NCBI RefSeq assembly: GCF_001298525.1 | Contig: NZ_CP012678.1 | Location: 1 to 64,000 of the forward strand | Reading direction: 5' to 3' | DNA from: Psychrobacter urativorans | GTDB lineage: Bacteria; Pseudomonadota; Gammaproteobacteria; Pseudomonadales; Moraxellaceae | Length of the DNA stretch: 64,000 nucleotides | Part shown: in pieces, positions 17,725 to 26,039 of the stretch | Layout: every line of letters starts with the position of its first letter | Numbering within the stretch: position 1 is the stretch's first letter | Made by a program: the position numbers and the translations under genes | The notes under the pieces: generated by a model | Seen by the model: only the letters and a program-made list of their open reading frames with translations | Database searches by the model: none | Told to the model about the DNA's origin: nothing

Positions 17725-18309
17725 TTGTCAATTGAACTGACAGCGATTACCGAGTATTTCCTTGAGCTTGATGCTTTAAAGCTTATTAACCGTCGAACCT
17801 ATATAGACGGTGGCGCGCGCCTTGAAAATTCAGCAGAACACTCATGGCATTTAGCGATGGCGTGCTGGACGATATCGAGAAGTTTTAAGCTAGACGTTTC
17901 TGAAGAAAAGCTGTTAAAACTGGCGCTCATTCATGATTTGGGTGAAATTGACGCCGGTGATACCTTTCTTTATGGCAGTGATAGAAGTCACGCGCATACC
18001 GCTGAGCGTGATGGTGTAAAACGCTTAGAAAGTCATAAAGGCAATGCGGTTACTGAGCTATCCACACTATGGGAAGAGCAAGAAACAGGCAATAGCTTAG
18101 AGACTAAATTGCTCAAAGTCGTCGATAGAATGTTGCCTTTTTTACACAATATATCGAGCGAAGGTAAAACGTGGCGCGAGCAGGGTATTAAGAAATCGCA
18201 AGTATTAAATGCGCATGCTTTTATTGCCAATGACTTCCCTGATATTCATGCGTGGATGCTTGATAATATTCAAATGGCAGTACAAAAGGGTTGGCTACAG
18301 GATGCTTAA
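17725..18309 (+). CDS. HD-domain phosphohydrolase (YfbR-like)
   Basis: 194 aa if started at the TTG at 17725, which has AAGGAG six bases upstream; an ATG at 17686 gives a longer version. The HD metal site is visible as His39 (SAEHSWH), His70-Asp71 (LIHDLGEIDAGD) and a later Asp in VVDRMLPF. Relatives include 5'-deoxynucleotidase YfbR. A role in nucleotide clean-up is plausible but not proven. Confidence 0.85.
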   Translation: MSIELTAITEYFLELDALKLINRRTYIDGGARLENSAEHSWHLAMACWTISRSFKLDVSEEKLLKLALIHDLGEIDAGDTFLYGSDRSHAHTAERDGVKRLESHKGNAVTELSTLWEEQETGNSLETKLLKVVDRMLPFLHNISSEGKTWREQGIKKSQVLNAHAFIANDFPDIHAWMLDNIQMAVQKGWLQDA

Positions 18310-18408
18310 CGCTATTATTGTTAATCCGACAGGGCTGTAGCGAATACCGACCACAAAATAGCGTATAGTTTAGGATTCAATATTGATACGTCTTTATAAG
18401 GGAATATT

Positions 18409-18870
18409 ATGAATGCTTTAGAGCTTAAAATACCTCCTCCATGGCAAGTCATCATTACTGCGACTGCGATGTATGGCGTATCTAAAACGCTGCCAATGTT
18501 GCAATTTTCTGTTACGGGCTCAAAGTGGTTAGGTATGGGTTTTGGACTTACTGGGTTAAGCGTTGCCGCTATGGGCGTCACTCAATTTAAAAAAGCCCAA
18601 ACAACGGTTAATCCGCAAACGCCTGAGAATGCTACTCATTTAGTGACCAGTGGTATTTATCAATATACCCGTAATCCGATGTATGTAGGACTGTTTCTTA
18701 TCCTGTTGGGATGGGCATTATACTTATCTCATATTTTAGCGTTAGTTTTGCTTGCTGTTTTTATTAGCTATATGACCCGTTTTCAAATTCTGCCTGAAGA
18801 AAGGGTGATGACACAAAAGTTTGGTGATAAATATCGAGCTTATCTTGCACGAGTTAGACGCTGGGTTTGA
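18409..18870 (+). CDS. Isoprenylcysteine methyltransferase-type membrane protein
   Basis: 153 aa with about four hydrophobic segments. The C-terminal half carries the family signature: GIYQYTRNPMYVG, a membrane hairpin, then LPEERVMTQKFGDKYRAYLARVRRW. This group (ICMT/PEMT-like) binds S-adenosylmethionine at the membrane. Bacterial substrates are mostly unknown. Confidence 0.85.
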   Translation: MNALELKIPPPWQVIITATAMYGVSKTLPMLQFSVTGSKWLGMGFGLTGLSVAAMGVTQFKKAQTTVNPQTPENATHLVTSGIYQYTRNPMYVGLFLILLGWALYLSHILALVLLAVFISYMTRFQILPEERVMTQKFGDKYRAYLARVRRWV

Positions 18871-18884
18871 AGACTAATATCTGA

Positions 18885-18911
18885 TAACTACTATAAAATA
18901 ACGACTATAAA
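18885..18911. repeat. 13-14-bp tandem repeat, 2 copies
   Basis: TAACTACTATAAAA is followed by TAACGACTATAAA in the spacer after the methyltransferase stop codon. Confidence 0.5.
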
Positions 18912-18977
18912 TAACCAGTCGATAGCAACTATTTATATACTTCTATCTTTACAACTTATTAGAAATGAGAAAATAAT

Positions 18978-19781
18978 ATGCAGCTCGAAATCAATGTGAT
19001 TGATGCGTTTACGGATACTGTTTTTAAAGGAAACTCGGCAGCAGTTATCATTACGGATTATTGGCTGAGTGATGAGTTAATGCAGTCGATAGCGATGGAA
19101 AATAATTTATCCGAAACTGCATTTTTAGTAAAGCAGGACTTAGATGGTGATACTTACCATATCCGTTGGTTTTCGCCATTAACTGAAATTGATTTTTGCG
19201 GTCATGCAACCTTAGCATCAGCTTTTGTATTATTTAAGAAAAATCCTACTTTAACCGCCATTAAGCTTTTTGCCAAAGCAGTGGGAATGTTGACAGTAGT
19301 ACAAACGGATACTGGCAAAATACAAATGGACTTTCCTAATAAAAAGCCTGAAAAAGTTGATGTTATTCCTGATAGTTTGTCTACTGGCTTATCAATTAGT
19401 CCGGTTGAAGTGTATCGCAACTCGCAAGCCTATTTTGTGATTTATCCGTCTGAAGCTGATGTACTGTCCATCGTGCGTGATAATGAAAAACTTAAACAGC
19501 TTGCACCGTTTAATGTGGTGGTTACCTGTAAATCAGAAAATAATCACTACGATTTTATCTCTAGATATTTTTGGCCAGCAAATGGCGGTGATGAAGACCC
19601 TGTTACGGGGTCAGCGCATACGGGACTTGCACCACTATGGGCTGCGCGTTTAGGTAAAAATGAACTGATAGCTTATCAGGCATCAGCTCGTGGTGGCGTA
19701 CTCGATTGTGTGGTCGCTGGCGATAGAGTGTTCATTTCTGGTCATGCAGTACAGTATTTAACAGGCTTTATCACAGTTTAG
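18978..19781 (+). CDS. PhzF-family isomerase
   Basis: 267 aa, normal length for the PhzF/diaminopimelate-epimerase fold. The catalytic glutamate is Glu46 in NLSETAF. Other marks are WFSPLTEIDFCGHATLA and the C-terminal DEDPVTGSAHTGLAP. No other phenazine genes are nearby, so phenazine synthesis is unlikely; most such homologues are of unknown substrate. The next gene starts 12 bases after its stop. Confidence 0.88.
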   Translation: MQLEINVIDAFTDTVFKGNSAAVIITDYWLSDELMQSIAMENNLSETAFLVKQDLDGDTYHIRWFSPLTEIDFCGHATLASAFVLFKKNPTLTAIKLFAKAVGMLTVVQTDTGKIQMDFPNKKPEKVDVIPDSLSTGLSISPVEVYRNSQAYFVIYPSEADVLSIVRDNEKLKQLAPFNVVVTCKSENNHYDFISRYFWPANGGDEDPVTGSAHTGLAPLWAARLGKNELIAYQASARGGVLDCVVAGDRVFISGHAVQYLTGFITV

Positions 19782-19793
19782 GAGTGGATAACT

Positions 19794-20135
19794 TTGCCTG
19801 AATTTTCTGAATTGAGGACGGTTGGTCTTTTTGCGGTTACGGCACTGGCAGAAATAGCCGGTTGCTATCTACCTTATCTTTGGCTACGCGAAGGCAAGTC
19901 GATTTGGCTGCTGATACCGGGTGCCTTGAGCTTAATGGCTTTTGTATGGCTCTTGTCGCTGCATCCGACGGCTACGGGCAGGGTTTATGCTGCTTACGGC
20001 GGGGTATATATTTTTATGGCGATTATGTGGCTATGGACAGTGGATGGTATTCGCCCATCGACTTGGGATATCGTAGGCTCATTCGTGGCGCTTTGTGGTA
20101 TGGCAATTATTATGTTTGCGCCGCGTAGTACTTAG
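19794..20135 (+). CDS. YnfA-like small membrane protein (UPF0060)
   Basis: 113 aa with four membrane helices. Family segments include [37 protein letters not shown] and a D-x-R-PSTWD loop. It belongs to the drug/metabolite superfamily and resembles small multidrug-resistance proteins. The start is a TTG with AGGAG overlapping the phzF-like stop codon, so the two genes are probably cotranscribed. Confidence 0.88.
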   Translation: MPEFSELRTVGLFAVTALAEIAGCYLPYLWLREGKSIWLLIPGALSLMAFVWLLSLHPTATGRVYAAYGGVYIFMAIMWLWTVDGIRPSTWDIVGSFVALCGMAIIMFAPRST

Positions 20136-20205
20136 CTGACTCATTGAAAATTAAAGCTGAATGGTGATAATTTTAAAAATATACAAACTTCATACAATTA
20201 AATTA

Positions 20206-20245
20206 AAAAATGCCAATCAAATCATGGGATTCGATTGGCATTTTT
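20206..20245. terminator. Bidirectional rho-independent terminator
   Basis: AAAAATGCCAATC pairs with GATTGGCATTTTT across a ~12-base loop, between the ynfA-like gene and the small leftward gene. Confidence 0.85.
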
Positions 20246-20279
20246 ATTCTCTTAACACTGCTTAGTACTGTATTAACGA

Positions 20280-20402
20280 TTAATGCTTGCCTAAGATGCT
20301 GCCGCTATCGTCTTTTTTCGCTTGTTTAGCGGCTTTCTTTTCTTTTGCCGTTAATAGCGGTTTCTTTTTAACATTCTTTTTACTATCTTGAGTCTTTGCC
20401 AT
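20280..20402 (-). CDS. Small, highly basic protein of 40 residues
   Basis: The frame starts MAKTQDSKKNVKKKPLLTAK, ends SILGKH and a stop, and contains about 14 lysines. AAAAGGAT lies 6 bases before the ATG, and a terminator lies just beyond its stop. Composition suggests nucleic-acid or ribosome contact, but I recognise no family. The good ribosome site and placement argue that it is a real gene. Confidence 0.65.
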   Translation of the reverse strand: MAKTQDSKKNVKKKPLLTAKEKKAAKQAKKDDSGSILGKH

Positions 20403-20529
20403 GAGGCTATCCTTTTAAGTGAATAATGAATAGGTATTAAAGTCAGTATAGCCCTAAGGTTAAGTAATAGATAGCGATGCCTGAGCAAATAGACACTAAC
20501 GTTAATACATGCTTACTTACGGATAGCAC

Positions 20530-20620
20530 CTGATTTGCTATAACTGTTTTGCTATAATAGCGCATAAGCTTAGCGTTACGCTGGGCAAACTGTCATGTAG
20601 TACCCATACAGAATATGGGT
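20530..20620 (+). promoter_or_regulatory. queD promoter region with a leader hairpin
   Basis: TATAAT at 20553-20558 has only a weak -35 (CTGATT, 17 bases before). Downstream, ACCCATA (20602-20608) and TATGGGT (20614-20620) form a perfect 7-bp stem with a 5-base loop. It lies in the short leader, about 28 bases before the start. It does not fit the preQ1 riboswitch consensus I know. Confidence 0.4.
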
Positions 20621-20647
20621 GCTCACTGTTTTGGTTAAATTATTATT

Positions 20648-21274
20648 ATGCGTATTCGTAAACTTTTTAAATTTGAAAATGCTCATATCGTCCGCAATTG
20701 TAGCTCTGAGCGCTGCAAACACTCTATCCATGGTCACAGCTATCAAATTGAGTTGATTCTTGAAGCCCAACGCTTAGACCATGGGCAAATGGTGTATGAT
20801 TTTGGCTTATTAAAATCATCAATTAAAGATATTATTGATAGCTTTGATCATGCGATTTGTTTTTGGAATCAAGATGACCCTGAATATATTGCGGCTTGCA
20901 AGAAGTTCAGCGCCCGTTGGATAAGCTTACCGGTATCGCCATCGGCTGAGCAATTCTCGCGTGTCATATTCTTTTGGGCACAAGAGATTTTAAAACAAAC
21001 CCAAATGCAAAATGGTGAGTCGGATGTCAGCGTCTATTCGGTAATTGCCCACGAAACCGCAACGGGCTATGCTCAATGCTTTAGCGATGACGTTGCTAAT
21101 GAGCAAATGGGTAAACTTGAGCTTGGCGCGTTTGAATTTAGTGAGCAAGTTAGCAGCGAATGGCATGACCCAGAGTTGTATGCCAAATTGATTCGCGGTG
21201 AGCGATTTATCAATCCAACCGTGATGATGCAAGTCAGTTCGCAACTAGAGCCGCAGGTGCAGCCCGATGTCTAA
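20648..21274 (+). CDS. queD: 6-carboxy-5,6,7,8-tetrahydropterin synthase
   Basis: Converts 7,8-dihydroneopterin triphosphate to carboxytetrahydropterin on the way to queuosine. Zinc ligands His13, His28 and His30 (NAH and HGHSY) are present, and SFDHA holds the later catalytic histidine. The expected catalytic Cys is Cys23, but it stands five residues before His28, not four as in E. coli QueD. At 208 aa it is longer than QueD (~120) and has extra central sequence. It overlaps tsaE by 8 bases. Confidence 0.82.
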   Translation: MRIRKLFKFENAHIVRNCSSERCKHSIHGHSYQIELILEAQRLDHGQMVYDFGLLKSSIKDIIDSFDHAICFWNQDDPEYIAACKKFSARWISLPVSPSAEQFSRVIFFWAQEILKQTQMQNGESDVSVYSVIAHETATGYAQCFSDDVANEQMGKLELGAFEFSEQVSSEWHDPELYAKLIRGERFINPTVMMQVSSQLEPQVQPDV

Positions 21275-21785
21275 AACTGATGAAGCCGCTAATACTAATA
21301 AAGAATTGCAAACCGTCATTTTACATTCAGAAGCGGACACGCAACGCCTTGCCGAACAATTGGCGGCGTTACCGTTATCAGGTAGTGTATGGCTGGCAGG
21401 TGATTTGGGCGCCGGTAAAACCACCTTGACACGCCATTGGCTGCAGGCATTGGGTCATAGTGGTGCGGTAAAAAGCCCGACGTATACCTTGGTTGAGCCT
21501 TATAGTATTCCCCAAAACGATGGCAATATTAAGCCAGTTTATCATGCTGATTTATACCGCCTACAAGACCCTGAAGAGTTATCCTTTATTGGCTTTGATG
21601 AATATCTTGATGAGCCAAATGCGTTGGTTATTATCGAATGGGCAAGTCGTGCGGACAGCTATTTACCGCCACCCACTTTATTTATTGATATCACCCAAGC
21701 TGCTAACGACAGTCGTCACGTTGAGCTAAAACTCTCAAAAGTTGGGCAAGCACAAGGGTTAGATTTATCTTCAATAAAAATGTAA
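21267..21785 (+). CDS. tsaE: tRNA t6A synthesis ATPase TsaE
   Basis: P-loop ATPase that works with TsaB and TsaD to make threonylcarbamoyladenosine at tRNA position 37. The Walker A motif GDLGAGKTT is at residues 45-53, followed by SPTYTLVEPY, the HADLYRL strand and IIEWASR. It is 172 aa against ~155 for the family. It starts inside the end of queD and precedes mutL by 60 bases; a tsaE-mutL-miaA-hfq order is common in gammaproteobacteria. Confidence 0.95.
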   Translation: MSKTDEAANTNKELQTVILHSEADTQRLAEQLAALPLSGSVWLAGDLGAGKTTLTRHWLQALGHSGAVKSPTYTLVEPYSIPQNDGNIKPVYHADLYRLQDPEELSFIGFDEYLDEPNALVIIEWASRADSYLPPPTLFIDITQAANDSRHVELKLSKVGQAQGLDLSSIKM

Positions 21786-21845
21786 TGCGTACGTTTGATT
21801 AGCACTTAAAACCTATACGTTCTAAAAATATATCCTCTCAAAAAT

Positions 21846-23585
21846 ATGCTTACCACTATGCCGGATAATTCAACTATTACACGAATCAAAAAATTATCAC
21901 CGCTGCTCATCAATCAATTAGCAGCCGGCGAGGTCGTTACGCGTCCGGCAGCCGTAGTCAAAGAGCTGCTTGAGAATGCGATTGATGCTGGCGCGACGCA
22001 TATTGAAGTGCGTATTACCCAAGGCGGCATGGGTATGATTGAGGTCGTAGATAATGGTTTGGGTATTCATCCTGACGATATGGTCATGGCAATTACCCGT
22101 CATGCGACCAGTAAAGTTGCTGATATTGCCACCTTACAAGGTATTAATACCTTAGGTTTTCGCGGTGAGGCGCTATCAGCCGTGGCAGCGGTGTCTCGGT
22201 TGACCCTGACTAGTAGTCACGATGACAGTGGGGTAGGTCGTCAGCTACATGTGGCAGGCATATTAGCAGATACGCCAAAACTAACACCTGTCGTCCATAA
22301 TCGCGGCACAACCGTTACGGTAAAAGATTTATACTTTAATGTACCTGCGCGGCGCGGCAATCTAAAATCTATTGGCACTGAATTTGCTCATATTGAAACC
22401 ATCGTTCGTGAGGTGGCATTAGCGCGCGCAGATGTAACGCTCAGTCTTTTTCATGATAATAAAAAACGCTTATTGTTGTCAGCAAGTTTGGCTGAGACTG
22501 ATACCAATAATAACAACAGCCGTTTGCCATTATCGCGCCTTGAGCAAGCATTGGGTATAGCATTAACTAGCAACGCCATACCAATCACCATTGATTTATC
22601 CAGTTTGCTACAGTCGGGTGCTCAATCGATAGAAGCATCGGCAAGGATTAGTGGTTGGTTATGGACAAGCCAGCAATCGCAGTCGCAAACGACATTACCA
22701 AAGCTACTTTACGTCAATGGACGGTTGGTGAAAGAAGTACTCATTAGTAATCAATTACGCCAGCTAGCAGCCAGCGCACAACTCGATGGTATTGGTTATG
22801 CGCTATATTTTGACTTGCCAACCCAATGGCTCAATGTCAATGTGCATCCGACCAAGCAGCGCATAAGAATTAGCCCGCTCAATAATATTATGGCGCATTT
22901 AGGTCATGCTATTGGTCTTAAACTTAAAAGTATAATTATCCCGAAAATTGCAACACCTGTTGTACCTGTAAAGCACGATGTAGAGCAGGATGTGGAAAGT
23001 AAGAGCATAAATAAAGTCTCTTATGTGTCATCAACACCAGTCCATCAGCAAGTGCAAGCCCCAAAACAACTCTATAAGGTGTCGCAAAAAAAGATATTAT
23101 CAGAAAATAACGCCTATGCTAGTGCTGATGGATTAACACCGAACCAAGGTAGTAATACGGCGTTCATGTCGTCAGCTTCAACTCATTTCACCTCTTTACC
23201 GCAGTGTTTAGAAATTATTCAGTCCTTACCCAAAAATACGTCATTATTTACCTCTTTGGCAGTAGATAGTACTCATTTATCATCATTACCATGGTTGTTA
23301 CTTTATTGGCGAGGTCGGTATTTATTAATGAGTGTGCAGGATTGGCAGGCAAAATTAGCGCTTTTAAATAAGCCTTATCTATTTAATAAGGCTGAAACGC
23401 CAGTTAGTGCTGCCATGATAAATCAACAGATAGTCAGTGTGGCTGCGCCGTTATCTGCACAAGATTCTTCAGAATTTACAAATACCCTTGAACAATTGCT
23501 TCATACCAGTGCGATTGCCGTGATAGATACTGAGCAATTAGTCACAGTTATGCTATCATCCGCGCCAACATCGCTATTTTCATAA
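21846..23585 (+). CDS. mutL: DNA mismatch repair protein MutL with unusual C-terminal half
   Basis: GHKL ATPase that links MutS mismatch recognition to strand removal. The N-terminal ~340 residues are canonical: KELLENAIDAGAT, DNGLGI, TRHATSK, GFRGEAL, and a C-terminal VNVHPTKQRIR. A long polar linker follows. The last ~130 residues do not show DQHAAxER or CPHGRP, the metal-site motifs of MutL endonucleases, so only a dimerisation role is likely, as in E. coli. A nearby ATG at 21858 is an alternative start. Confidence 0.93.
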   Translation: MLTTMPDNSTITRIKKLSPLLINQLAAGEVVTRPAAVVKELLENAIDAGATHIEVRITQGGMGMIEVVDNGLGIHPDDMVMAITRHATSKVADIATLQGINTLGFRGEALSAVAAVSRLTLTSSHDDSGVGRQLHVAGILADTPKLTPVVHNRGTTVTVKDLYFNVPARRGNLKSIGTEFAHIETIVREVALARADVTLSLFHDNKKRLLLSASLAETDTNNNNSRLPLSRLEQALGIALTSNAIPITIDLSSLLQSGAQSIEASARISGWLWTSQQSQSQTTLPKLLYVNGRLVKEVLISNQLRQLAASAQLDGIGYALYFDLPTQWLNVNVHPTKQRIRISPLNNIMAHLGHAIGLKLKSIIIPKIATPVVPVKHDVEQDVESKSINKVSYVSSTPVHQQVQAPKQLYKVSQKKILSENNAYASADGLTPNQGSNTAFMSSASTHFTSLPQCLEIIQSLPKNTSLFTSLAVDSTHLSSLPWLLLYWRGRYLLMSVQDWQAKLALLNKPYLFNKAETPVSAAMINQQIVSVAAPLSAQDSSEFTNTLEQLLHTSAIAVIDTEQLVTVMLSSAPTSLFS

Positions 23586-23633
23586 GTATCTTCGCGACTA
23601 TTAGATTTTTATATTATTTTTATAGGCAATTGC

Positions 23634-24803
23634 ATGCAACTTTCATTGGTTAGTTCGGCTCATAATTTGCATCATACTTTAGCGGATAATAGTGTGGTGT
23701 GTTTGATGGCGCCAACCGCGAGTGGCAAAACCGCATTGGCTTATGAGCTTTATGATACAGGTCGTTACGAGCTGATTTCGGTTGATTCTGCACTTATTTA
23801 TCGTGATATGAATATCGGTACGGCAAAGCCAACGGCAGCTGAACTGCAACGTTATCCGCACCATCTAGTCAATATTATTGACCCCACCCAAAGCTATAAC
23901 GTGGCTGACTTTATCAGTGACGTGGCTGATCTTATTGAGCGTTGCCATCAGAATGGTAAAATACCGCTACTGGTTGGCGGCACTATGATGTATTACATGG
24001 CATTACTTGATGGATTATCGCCTGTACCAGACAGTCATGACAGCGTGCGCGAACAGGTTGAGCAATGGCGTGTAGCAGAAGGCATTAGTGCCTTATATGA
24101 CTATTTGGGTAAGATTGATCCTATCAGCCACCAGCGTTTAAACGCTACCGATACTCAGCGTATCACTCGAGCCGTAGAGGTGTATTTACAGACAGAGTTG
24201 CCGCTTAGCGACTGGCAGCGCCAACCAAAACAAGCGTTAGCACATAATACTAAGCAACAATGGCATGCCTTAGCAGTGATGCCGGATCGTGCTTGGTTAC
24301 ACACACGTATCGCTCAGCGCCTTGATATGATGTGGGATGAAGGGCTCATCTCTGAAGTACTTGCGCTGCTTGAGCGCTATCCGCTTACCCCAAATCTGCC
24401 GTCTATGCGCTGCGTTGGCTATCGGCAGGTATTAGAGTATTTGGTACAGACCAATCATCCAATATTTGAGCAGCCTCATTTAGACAAGGCACAATTTTTT
24501 GACGCTTTTAGTCCTATTAATGAGAATAGTGACTCTCAAATCAGCCTAAATAATTCCCCAAAACCTACTTTACTATCCTCTTATTCTAAAATTGAGATAG
24601 AGGCGCTTGCTTGTCATCAAATGCAAAATAAGGCATTATATGCAACAAGGCAGTTAGCAAAACGGCAATATACATGGCTACGCAAGCTGACTCAGTTACC
24701 CATGCATCAGGAAAATACATCGCTGTCATCTGAGACGCTTAATAATAAAATGATGATACAATCATTTATGACGATGGAACAGGCAGGAATCTATTTGCGT
24801 TAA
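23634..24803 (+). CDS. miaA: tRNA dimethylallyltransferase
   Basis: Adds a dimethylallyl group to A37 of tRNAs reading UNN codons. The P-loop APTASGKT is at residues 26-33 (Ala where Gly is usual), then DSALIYRDMNIGTAKP and GGTMMYY. MRCVGYRQVLEYL and ATRQLAKRQYTWLR mark the C-terminal half. Between those two motifs there are roughly 50 extra residues of polar sequence, making the protein 389 aa against ~310. hfq follows on the same strand. Confidence 0.93.
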   Translation: MQLSLVSSAHNLHHTLADNSVVCLMAPTASGKTALAYELYDTGRYELISVDSALIYRDMNIGTAKPTAAELQRYPHHLVNIIDPTQSYNVADFISDVADLIERCHQNGKIPLLVGGTMMYYMALLDGLSPVPDSHDSVREQVEQWRVAEGISALYDYLGKIDPISHQRLNATDTQRITRAVEVYLQTELPLSDWQRQPKQALAHNTKQQWHALAVMPDRAWLHTRIAQRLDMMWDEGLISEVLALLERYPLTPNLPSMRCVGYRQVLEYLVQTNHPIFEQPHLDKAQFFDAFSPINENSDSQISLNNSPKPTLLSSYSKIEIEALACHQMQNKALYATRQLAKRQYTWLRKLTQLPMHQENTSLSSETLNNKMMIQSFMTMEQAGIYLR

Positions 24804-25170
24804 TAGTCAGTTGATCATACTGTAGAGTATAGCTATAGGCATGATGGTAAATAGCAGAAGAGTTGACAATAAGTTTCAAAGTATAATGATAATAGCTGTT
24901 ATTATAATAAAATAATGAAGATGGCTGCTTGAATATACTGCGAGCTATTACTAGCTGAATCATTATTATTAAAAATTACTGTAGAAACAACTGGTTACTT
25001 AATTTTTTACAATAAAATTTATAATAACGATAAAGTAGAATAACTTAAGAAGAGTTAGTGCTTATTTAGATACGTTTCACTAATAAAAATCATCATTGTA
25101 TCTGACTCTAACTATTATAATTGAATCAGCACTAATAATATAACGATATACACTATTTAGGAGAGATTTC
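24804..25170. other. AT-rich spacer before hfq with a candidate promoter
   Basis: A perfect TTGACA is at 24863-24868. TATAAT at 24882 is only 13 bases further, while GATAAT at 24888 is 19 away, so spacing is imperfect for both. hfq may thus have its own transcript with a leader of about 270 bases. AGGAGAG just before the hfq ATG is a strong ribosome site. Confidence 0.4.
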
Positions 25171-25722
25171 ATGTCAAAAGGACAAACCCTACAAGATCCG
25201 TTCTTGAACTCGTTGCGCAAAGATCGCATTCCGGTGTCTATTTTTTTAGTTAATGGCATTAAATTACAAGGTCAAATTGAATCATTTGATCAATATGTAG
25301 TATTGCTGAAAAATACGGTCAGCCAAATGGTATATAAACATGCCATCTCGACTGTCGTACCAGCACGCAACCCGCGTACTAGCAGCATGACAACCACAGC
25401 AGCAGGTCAACCGCAAGGCGCTACTGCTGGCTATCAAGGTGGTAGCACGGGCGCTGGATTTGAGCGTGGTACGAATCCTAGTAATACCGGCAGTGGCTTC
25501 GAAGAGCGTGGCTTTGCTTCTAACCGCAGTAGTTTCAATCGTGGTGGTTTTGGTCAAAGTCAAGACCGTGGCTTTGAGCGCGGTAGTTTTGGTCAAGGTC
25601 AGGAACGCGGTTTTGAACGTGGCGGCTTTGGGCAAGATCGTGGCTTCGAAAATCCGTCAGAAAATACAGGTTTCGAAGATATATCAAATAATGATATTGA
25701 TAATAGCGATAATAATGGCTAA
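25171..25722 (+). CDS. hfq: RNA chaperone Hfq with long Gly-rich tail
   Basis: Sm-like hexamer that pairs small RNAs with mRNAs. Residues 1-66 are the canonical core, from [10 protein letters not shown] to YKHAIS (55-60). The remaining ~115 residues are a low-complexity tail rich in Gly, Phe, Arg and Asn, with several near-repeats of [10 protein letters not shown]. It ends in an acidic Asp/Asn stretch. E. coli Hfq is 102 aa; a long glycine-rich tail is known in Acinetobacter and other Moraxellaceae. A terminator follows. Confidence 0.96.
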   Translation: MSKGQTLQDPFLNSLRKDRIPVSIFLVNGIKLQGQIESFDQYVVLLKNTVSQMVYKHAISTVVPARNPRTSSMTTTAAGQPQGATAGYQGGSTGAGFERGTNPSNTGSGFEERGFASNRSSFNRGGFGQSQDRGFERGSFGQGQERGFERGGFGQDRGFENPSENTGFEDISNNDIDNSDNNG

Positions 25723-25780
25723 GTATGACGTAACGCTAACAGATAACTATGGTGCGTAACACTCGCTATTGAGCTATTAG

Positions 25781-25811
25781 AAAAAGACCTGCTACTATAG
25801 TGGGTCTTTTT
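25781..25811 (+). terminator. Rho-independent terminator after hfq
   Basis: AAAAAGACC and GGTCTTTTT form the stem around a ~13-base loop, ending in a T-run. Confidence 0.8.
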
Positions 25812-25882
25812 GATTGTATGGATATGGGTTGGTTGCAGATATAAATAGGTATGAGGATAAAATACTTTTAGCAAGTAATTCT

Positions 25883-25909
25883 GTAAGCCATGTAAGCCAT
25901 GTAAGCCAT
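25883..25909. repeat. Three perfect tandem copies of a 9-bp unit
   Basis: GTAAGCCAT is repeated three times in the hfq-kdsD spacer (25723-26039), which otherwise holds only the hfq terminator and AT-rich sequence. Confidence 0.85.
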
Positions 25910-26039
25910 ACAGAGTTATATAAATCCTGCTTATAACCACGCTGTTACAGATTGTCAGCTATATTATTAATATCAATCATAGTATATTGAAATAACTAGA
26001 GTAAAATATATCATTGAATAATAACTACTGAGTCAATCC

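Noticed and set aside
18978..19781. Phenazine biosynthesis by the PhzF-like gene
   Set aside because: No other phz gene is in the window, and most PhzF relatives do not make phenazines.
16490..20135. The run of small + strand genes as one functional operon
   Set aside because: Gaps of about 80-110 bases separate most of them and their predicted functions are unrelated; only the PhzF/YnfA pair looks coupled.
20602..20620. preQ1 riboswitch call on the queD leader hairpin
   Set aside because: The loop and 3' A-rich tail of the known preQ1 classes are not present, so it is reported only as a hairpin.
25719..25940. Leftward 73-codon frame after hfq
   Set aside because: Its open length comes from the GTAAGCCAT repeat and the hfq terminator region; no start signal.
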